Shown: in pieces, positions 25,900 through 29,984 of the stretch
Layout: every line of letters starts with the position of its first letter
How positions within the stretch are numbered: position 1 is the stretch's first letter
Assembly: GCA_964576115.1 (NCBI GenBank)
Contig: CAZNUA010000043.1
Span: 1 to 29,984, forward strand
DNA: 29,984 nt
Direction: 5' to 3'
Source of the DNA: CAYSYY01 sp964576115 [NCBI: uncultured Gemmatimonadota bacterium]
Lineage (GTDB): Bacteria > Blakebacterota > Blakebacteria > Blakebacterales
Program-made: the position numbers and the translations under genes
The notes under the pieces: generated by a model
What the model was told of the DNA's origin: nothing
What the model saw: the letters and a program-made list of their open reading frames with translations, nothing else
Database searches by the model: none

Positions 25900-27069
25900 T
25901 CACTCCGGCCGCAGGTGCCGACGCACGAAGAGCCGTATCCCGAGAACGAAGAAGATGATCGTCAGGACCGCAATCCAGCCCAGTTCCCACGTCACCTCCC
26001 CCACCCCGGCGCCGTGGTTCATGATCTTGCCCAGGGCCGCCGTGGCGTGGGTGGTGGGCAGCAGATCGTTGATCGTCACGGTGTGCCCGGCCAGGGCGAA
26101 GAGGCGGGGTTCGGGCAGGGGGAAGAGACCGCCGGAAAAGAACATCAGGACGAAAAAGGGGAAGCAGCCCACCGTCATGAGATCGAAGATGGTGCGCAGC
26201 CAGGCCGCCACCAGCACGCCGATGGCCACGATCGAGAGGGCAGCGGCTACCGTGACGACCAGCGCGGCCGACAACGAAAAGGCGGCCCGGTAGCCGAGCG
26301 CTGCCGCGGTCAGCCAGGTCAGGCCGACCGCCGCCACTCCGAGTACGATCTGGACCAGACCGACCGAGACCAGCCACTCCCAGGCCGGCAGGGCCGCGAT
26401 GCGCAGGCGCACCAGGGTGCCCTTGTCCTTTTCTCTGATCAGCGAGGCAGCCGCAGTGAACATGAGCATCATCAGCGCCAGTACCAGCAGGCCCGGCACG
26501 TAGAGATCGAAATCGGAAAGCGAGCTGATCCCCCCTGTCGTCTGCGGATCGAGGAGGATGGGAATGTCCAGTTCCAGCACCCCGGCGGCGTACTCCCAGA
26601 CTGTCATGTCGCTCCAGACCGCGGCCATGAGGTAACCGGCATTGGCGGGATCGCCCCAGCTGCGAACCGTCACCGGTCCCGCCTGCTCGCCCCTGCGGTG
26701 GGCCTGCAGAGTGCGGGAAAAATCGGCCGGGATCTCGACCACCAGGTCGGCCTCCCGATCGCGCAGGGCGGCCCGGGCCGGACCGATCTCGTCGTAGGTA
26801 CGCAGGGTGAGCACCGTCCCGCCCTCGTCGGATTTCACCGCCTCGAGAGCCGCAATCAGTTCGTCGCCGCCCCTGAACTCAACGCCCCCCGGTCCGGACA
26901 CGGCGTCATCCCGGCTCACGACGGCGAGGGTGTACGAGGGGGTCATCTCCCCGAAGTAGAAATGCATCAGCACCACGAAGAAGGGAGCGAAAGCCAGCGT
27001 CATGCCGGCGATTTTCCAGTCGCGGAAGTTCTCGATCGCGGTCTTGTAGATCAGGCTCGCGAATCTCAT
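25900..27069 (-). CDS. ABC-2 type exporter permease
   Basis: A 389-residue membrane protein. A first membrane segment (about 20-40) is followed by a large extracytoplasmic domain (about 45-190), as in the YhgE/Pip or YbhR type. Five further segments then follow (near 191-212, 237-258, 265-290, 302-322 and 366-382). ASLIREKDKGTLVRLRIAALP at about 206-226 is the cytoplasmic coupling region that is strongly conserved in ABC-2 permeases. It partners the ATPase encoded just upstream, whose stop overlaps its start by 4 bases. The cargo is not evident; drug, lipid or envelope-component export is the family's usual role. Confidence 0.88.
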   Translation of the reverse strand: MRFASLIYKTAIENFRDWKIAGMTLAFAPFFVVLMHFYFGEMTPSYTLAVVSRDDAVSGPGGVEFRGGDELIAALEAVKSDEGGTVLTLRTYDEIGPARAALRDREADLVVEIPADFSRTLQAHRRGEQAGPVTVRSWGDPANAGYLMAAVWSDMTVWEYAAGVLELDIPILLDPQTTGGISSLSDFDLYVPGLLVLALMMLMFTAAASLIREKDKGTLVRLRIAALPAWEWLVSVGLVQIVLGVAAVGLTWLTAAALGYRAAFSLSAALVVTVAAALSIVAIGVLVAAWLRTIFDLMTVGCFPFFVLMFFSGGLFPLPEPRLFALAGHTVTINDLLPTTHATAALGKIMNHGAGVGEVTWELGWIAVLTIIFFVLGIRLFVRRHLRPE

Positions 27070-28049
27070 TCCCGCAACCCCCGCCCCGTCAGCGCAATGA
27101 AGACGTCCTCGAGGGTCTTACGCCGCACGATCACCTCGCCGGGGATCAGACCCCGGGCCTGGAGCCGGTCGAGCAGGTCGGGCAGAACCCGGTGGACCTC
27201 GTGCCCCACCAGACGCAGTCGGCCGATGTGGGCCTCGAGCCCGGGGAAGGTCGGCTCGAGCTCGCGGCTTACCGCCCCGGCGTCATCGGCGCTCACCCCG
27301 GGCAATTCGATCTCGAGCAGGTCCCCTTCGCCGATGGTGTCCTTGAGCCGCTGCGGGGTGTCGAGCACGAGCAGGCGGCCGTGATCGATGATGGCGATCC
27401 GGTCGGCCAGACGGTCGGCTTCGTCCATGTCGTGGGTGGTCAGGATGACGGTCATCCCGCCCGCCAGGCCGCGCACGTACTCCCTGACCAGAACCCGGCT
27501 CTGGGGATCGAGCCCGGCCTGGGGTTCGTCGAGGACGAGAATCTCGGGAGAGTGCATCAGGGCCAGAGCGATGTTCAGCCGGCGCATCATACCGCCCGAG
27601 AGAGTTCCGGCCAGACGGTCGCTTTTTGCTTCCAGGCCGAGAATAGCGAGCAGTTCGGCCGCCCGGTCCCGGGCAGCCCGGGGGGCGAGGCCGTACATGT
27701 GGCCGGTAAACCGGCACTGTTCGGCGCAGGTGAGGTTCTCCCAGACGGAGATCTCCTGCGGGCAGAGCCCCAGGCGACGGCGCTCCTGTCCCGCCCGGGC
27801 CGTCAGGGAACGGCCGTTGAAACTGATCGTACCCGCGTCGGGTTCGAGCAGACCGCAGATCATGCTGATGGTGGTGGTCTTGCCCGCCCCGTTCGGTCCC
27901 AGGAAACCGAAAATTTCGCCGTGGCGGATCTCGAGGCTGAGATCATCGACGGCCACGATATCCCCGTAGGAACGGGCGAGCCCATCGAGTCTGAGAACGA
28001 TATCCTGCTCGCGGTCGGTCACCGGCGGTCTCCGGATCCGGGGCAGCAT
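27066..28049 (-). CDS. ABC transporter ATP-binding protein
   Basis: A 327-residue ATPase. Walker A GPNGAGKT lies at 51-58, the Q-loop Gln at 98 (CPQE), the signature LSGGMMRR at 150-157, Walker B ILVLDE at 170-175 and the H-loop His206 in LTTHD. After the 220-residue ATPase core comes a roughly 90-residue C-terminal domain, typical of ATPases that drive ABC-2 exporters. It works with the permease encoded immediately downstream (ATGA overlap). The ATG at 28049 has a poor ribosome site. GTG at 28022 has GGAG 6 bases upstream and keeps the full ATPase core, so it may be the true start. Confidence 0.92.
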   Translation of the reverse strand: MLPRIRRPPVTDREQDIVLRLDGLARSYGDIVAVDDLSLEIRHGEIFGFLGPNGAGKTTTISMICGLLEPDAGTISFNGRSLTARAGQERRRLGLCPQEISVWENLTCAEQCRFTGHMYGLAPRAARDRAAELLAILGLEAKSDRLAGTLSGGMMRRLNIALALMHSPEILVLDEPQAGLDPQSRVLVREYVRGLAGGMTVILTTHDMDEADRLADRIAIIDHGRLLVLDTPQRLKDTIGEGDLLEIELPGVSADDAGAVSRELEPTFPGLEAHIGRLRLVGHEVHRVLPDLLDRLQARGLIPGEVIVRRKTLEDVFIALTGRGLRE

Positions 28050-28123
28050 CCGTCATACAACCCCTGTCCTGCCCCTGGTGCCTGTCAGAGGGTGGGTACG
28101 GCATCACTCTCGGTACAGACGTT

Positions 28124-28140
28124 TGTCACCTGACATGACA
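28124..28140. promoter_or_regulatory. TGTCA-CC-TGACA dyad upstream of the ABC exporter
   Basis: A 12-base inverted repeat (28124-28135) is followed by a third TGACA (28136-28140). It lies about 75 bases before the ABC ATPase start, where a promoter is expected. No convincing -10/-35 pair is visible. The remaining bases of the 28050-28251 gap hold nothing else I can support. Confidence 0.3.
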
Positions 28141-28251
28141 CTAGCAGGTACGGCGCGCGACGTCGCCTTCTTCACTGCCGGGTTCGATCACGCCCGTTCG
28201 GGTTCGAATCGCAGCGCTGTCCGCTCGCCACACCCAGTTCCCCGAATCACC

Positions 28252-29136
28252 TCAGAGTGAGTCCAGGAAAGCCCTCACCGTCTCCAGGTATTCGTCCCGG
28301 TAGATCTGCGGGGCAAGGTGACCGTATCCGGTCGGCAGGAGCGCCAGTTCGGAATCGGGCAGCGAAGCGGCCAGATCCCGGGAATCGGCATGAGAGGGAT
28401 CGTCCTCGCTCGAGACGATCAAGATCCGGCCGGGCCAGGTTGCGAACTCATCGGGGCGGTAGGCCCCGGCGGTATTGAATCCCCAGACCAGATCCAGCAG
28501 GCGGCCGATCCGCTCGCGGGTGAAACAGGTTGTCAGCCTGGCCGCCATCAGGGCGGCCGCAAAGCGCCGCCGGTCGAGCATGTCGGGGGGGATCTCCCGT
28601 TCGGTGCGTGAGAGCCGACCCAGCTTGCGTTTCATCAACGGCCGTACGAGCCCGAAGGGAATCCAGCGCAGCAGCAGACGGGCCCAGGGCCGGCACCGCT
28701 CGACCCGCGGGACCAGAGTGTTGGTCAGGACCGCGGCCTCGACCCTTTCGGCGCGGCGGCGCAAATACAGCTGGGCGAGGATGCCAGCCAGGGATTGGCC
28801 CATGAGAGTCACCCGGCCGATCCCGGCCTGGTCGAGAACCCGGTCGGTCCCCCGGCAGAGGCTCTCGGGATCGCGGAAGGGCGTGATGTCCACGACGACC
28901 ATTCGGCTGGCTGCCTCGAAGCCCAGAATGGTCTCATAGAGTATTTCGATTCCGCCCCATCCTCCGGCGAAGGTGAGCAGGCACCGCTCCCCTTCACCGC
29001 AGACGCAGTACGGGATCTCCAGGCTATCGACCGCGAGTACCCGTTCGTCATGACCGGCCAGGAAATCCTGGAAACGGGCCAATTCTTCAGGCCAGGCCTC
29101 AAAGAGGGTTTCGGGCAGATCGGGCCGCTGAATCAT
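28252..29136 (-). CDS. Alpha/beta hydrolase coupled to a TetR regulator
   Basis: A 294-residue protein without a signal peptide, so cytoplasmic. It has the alpha/beta hydrolase layout: strand CLLTFAGGWGG (oxyanion side), VVVDITPF, the nucleophile elbow MGQSLAGIL with Ser115, a helical cap at about 145-225, Asp245/Asp246 in SSEDDPS and His273 in GYGHLAP. The substrate is unknown. The ATG overlaps the TetR stop by 4 bases (ATGA), so regulator and enzyme are made together. The enzyme may remove or modify the compound that the regulator senses, as in other TetR-enzyme pairs; this is inference. Confidence 0.85.
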   Translation of the reverse strand: MIQRPDLPETLFEAWPEELARFQDFLAGHDERVLAVDSLEIPYCVCGEGERCLLTFAGGWGGIEILYETILGFEAASRMVVVDITPFRDPESLCRGTDRVLDQAGIGRVTLMGQSLAGILAQLYLRRRAERVEAAVLTNTLVPRVERCRPWARLLLRWIPFGLVRPLMKRKLGRLSRTEREIPPDMLDRRRFAAALMAARLTTCFTRERIGRLLDLVWGFNTAGAYRPDEFATWPGRILIVSSEDDPSHADSRDLAASLPDSELALLPTGYGHLAPQIYRDEYLETVRAFLDSL

Positions 29137-29819
29137 CCGGCCCCTCCTTTCTCAACCGGTGCCGGGGAGACGAACCCGCGACGCAGGATATCGGCCAGCG
29201 CCTCGAGTTCGCTACGCAGAGTATCGACGGGGAGCGGAAAGAGCGGCCGTCCGGCCCGGACGTTGGCCTCGAAATCGAGGTCGTATGTCAGCTCCAGGAA
29301 GTCGAGGAAGCCGCTCTGGACCTGCAGCAGCACATATACCAGCTGTCCGGCGTCGACATCGTCCCTGATCGTCCCCTGCTCCTGTTGCTCGCGCAGGTGC
29401 CGGCCCAGAACCTCAAGGCCCCGCTTCAGGGTCTGCCGGGGCACGTCCCCCAGAACCACGTTGTCCGTCTCGTGGGTGATCCGGTACCCGAAGTAGCTCA
29501 GCAGGGGATAAGCATTGTCCTGCTCGACACAGGCCAGGAAGAACTCGACCCAGGTCTGGAGCAGATCGTCGGTTTCCCCGGCGAAGAACCGGTCGAAGAT
29601 ATTCAGGGTATACCCGGTGGTATATTCAATCAGGTATTCGTACAGTTCCCGCTTCGAGGCGAAGTAGCGGTAGAAACTCCCCTTGGCCAGACCGAGGGTC
29701 TCGATGATCCTGGTCAGGGAGGCATCCCGGTAATCGTGCCGGACGAATTCGTCCAGGCAGGTGTCGATGATCTCCCGCTGCCTCTGCGGACTCAGATTCA
29801 GGAACGTCTGCTGCGGCAT
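29133..29819 (-). CDS. TetR-family transcriptional regulator
   Basis: A 228-residue protein. The N-terminal helix-turn-helix (about 7-52) reads LSPQRQREIIDTCLDEFVRH, then DASLTRIIETLGLAKGSFYR and YFASKRELYEYLI, the standard TetR DNA-binding domain. Residues 55-220 form the all-helical ligand and dimer domain. I chose the ATG at 29819, with GAGG 5 bases before it. An in-frame TTG at 29870 would run the gene into the palindromic operator at 29862-29891, so it is unlikely. The gene is followed directly by the overlapping alpha/beta hydrolase gene. Confidence 0.9.
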   Translation of the reverse strand: MPQQTFLNLSPQRQREIIDTCLDEFVRHDYRDASLTRIIETLGLAKGSFYRYFASKRELYEYLIEYTTGYTLNIFDRFFAGETDDLLQTWVEFFLACVEQDNAYPLLSYFGYRITHETDNVVLGDVPRQTLKRGLEVLGRHLREQQEQGTIRDDVDAGQLVYVLLQVQSGFLDFLELTYDLDFEANVRAGRPLFPLPVDTLRSELEALADILRRGFVSPAPVEKGGAG

Positions 29820-29861
29820 GGCGGCCTCGCTCGAACCGGAAAGATGAATGAGGTTCGGTGT

Positions 29862-29891
29862 GCGACTCAAGAGTCGCGACTCATGAGTCGC
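29862..29891. promoter_or_regulatory. Two overlapping palindromes, TetR operator
   Basis: GCGACTCAAGAGTCGC (29862-29877) and GCGACTCATGAGTCGC (29876-29891) are 16-base palindromes sharing two bases. The second is fully symmetric and the first has 7-base arms around AA. Their centres are 14 bases apart. They lie between the promoter and the TetR ATG, covering the expected transcript start, so binding of two dimers would block the gene's own expression. Confidence 0.8.
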
Positions 29892-29897
29892 TTCATG

Positions 29898-29926
29898 TTG
29901 ATACGCCCCTCACCCGCCACTGTCAA
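29898..29926 (-). promoter_or_regulatory. Promoter of the TetR-hydrolase operon
   Basis: On the minus strand TTGACA (29926-29921), a 17-base spacer and TATCAA (29903-29898) form a sigma70-like promoter. Transcription would start near 29891, at the edge of the palindromic operator. Confidence 0.6.
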
Positions 29927-29940
29927 TCATCTATTCCTCA

Positions 29941-29974
29941 TCCTCCTTCTCTTCCTTCTCCTCCTTTTCCTCCT
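29941..29974. repeat. Pure pyrimidine tract (34 bases) at the window edge
   Basis: An unbroken C/T run on the plus strand is purine-only on the minus strand. Read on the minus strand it gives a short Glu/Lys run ending in TAG (29933-29931), but an in-frame TAG at 29975-29973 closes it upstream. It is therefore not the tail of an intact gene. It sits just upstream of the TetR promoter. Confidence 0.5.
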
Positions 29975-29984
29975 ACTTACTATT

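Noticed and set aside
28180-28229. GGTTCGAATC (28201-28210), like a tRNA T-arm, with CCA at 28228-28230
   Set aside because: The flanking bases do not form the 5-base T stem, and no acceptor, D or anticodon arms can be folded upstream.
29931-29975. Glu/Lys-rich tail of a gene entering from the right edge on the minus strand
   Set aside because: An in-frame TAG at 29975-29973 lies directly before the run, so no intact frame enters from outside.

Overview
The window is high-GC bacterial DNA, clearly above 60% GC by eye. It is densely packed with conventional genes and has Shine-Dalgarno sites before most starts. Signal peptides and lipoprotein boxes point to a diderm. Two orphan MacB/FtsX-type permeases (one with a cytoplasmic 'permease prefix' domain), PadR regulators, S9 peptidases and class C serine hydrolases are a mix known from Acidobacteriota, Gemmatimonadota and related uncultured high-GC phyla. 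I infer that kind of organism with low confidence. There are no rRNA or tRNA genes, CRISPR arrays, insertion sequences or phage genes that I can see.

Layout. 1-71: the last codons of a gene, probably a histidine kinase. 150-3591 (minus): a secreted esterase-like protein, a parvulin-type prolyl isomerase lipoprotein and a membrane-bound LuxR-type regulator. 3682-8375 (minus): a compact set reading GntR regulator, stomatin-like SPFH membrane protein, ECF sigma factor, Rossmann-fold dehydrogenase, class III aminotransferase. The first three are joined by stop/start overlaps and preceded by a promoter with a perfect 20-bp palindrome. 8376-12760: a region of gene decay containing an FtsX C-terminal remnant, a truncated fragment at 10506-10712 and an S9 peptidase broken by a frameshift and a large internal deletion. 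An intact hydrolase-TPR lipoprotein and a small exported protein lie between them. 12763-21610 (minus): two large orphan ABC permeases flank a PhzF-GH97 pair and a VOC-fold protein. 21869-25843 (plus, one minus gene inside): serine hydrolase, degenerate receiver-domain protein (minus), PadR regulator, class V aminotransferase. 25900-29819 (minus): an ABC-2 exporter (permease and ATPase) and a TetR regulator coupled to an alpha/beta hydrolase. Two overlapping palindromes lie at the TetR promoter.

How it fits together. The window is a series of small, locally regulated units rather than one pathway. Three regulators have visible candidate operators at their own promoters: GntR at 8431-8450, PadR at 23574-23594 and TetR at 29862-29891. 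The most unusual unit is the GntR-SPFH-sigma operon: a membrane scaffold protein translationally coupled to a sigma factor, with no anti-sigma factor and no NfeD partner in view. The PadR dyad has the same 6-N9-6 geometry as a dyad in front of the prefix-domain permease, which suggests, but does not prove, a regulatory link.
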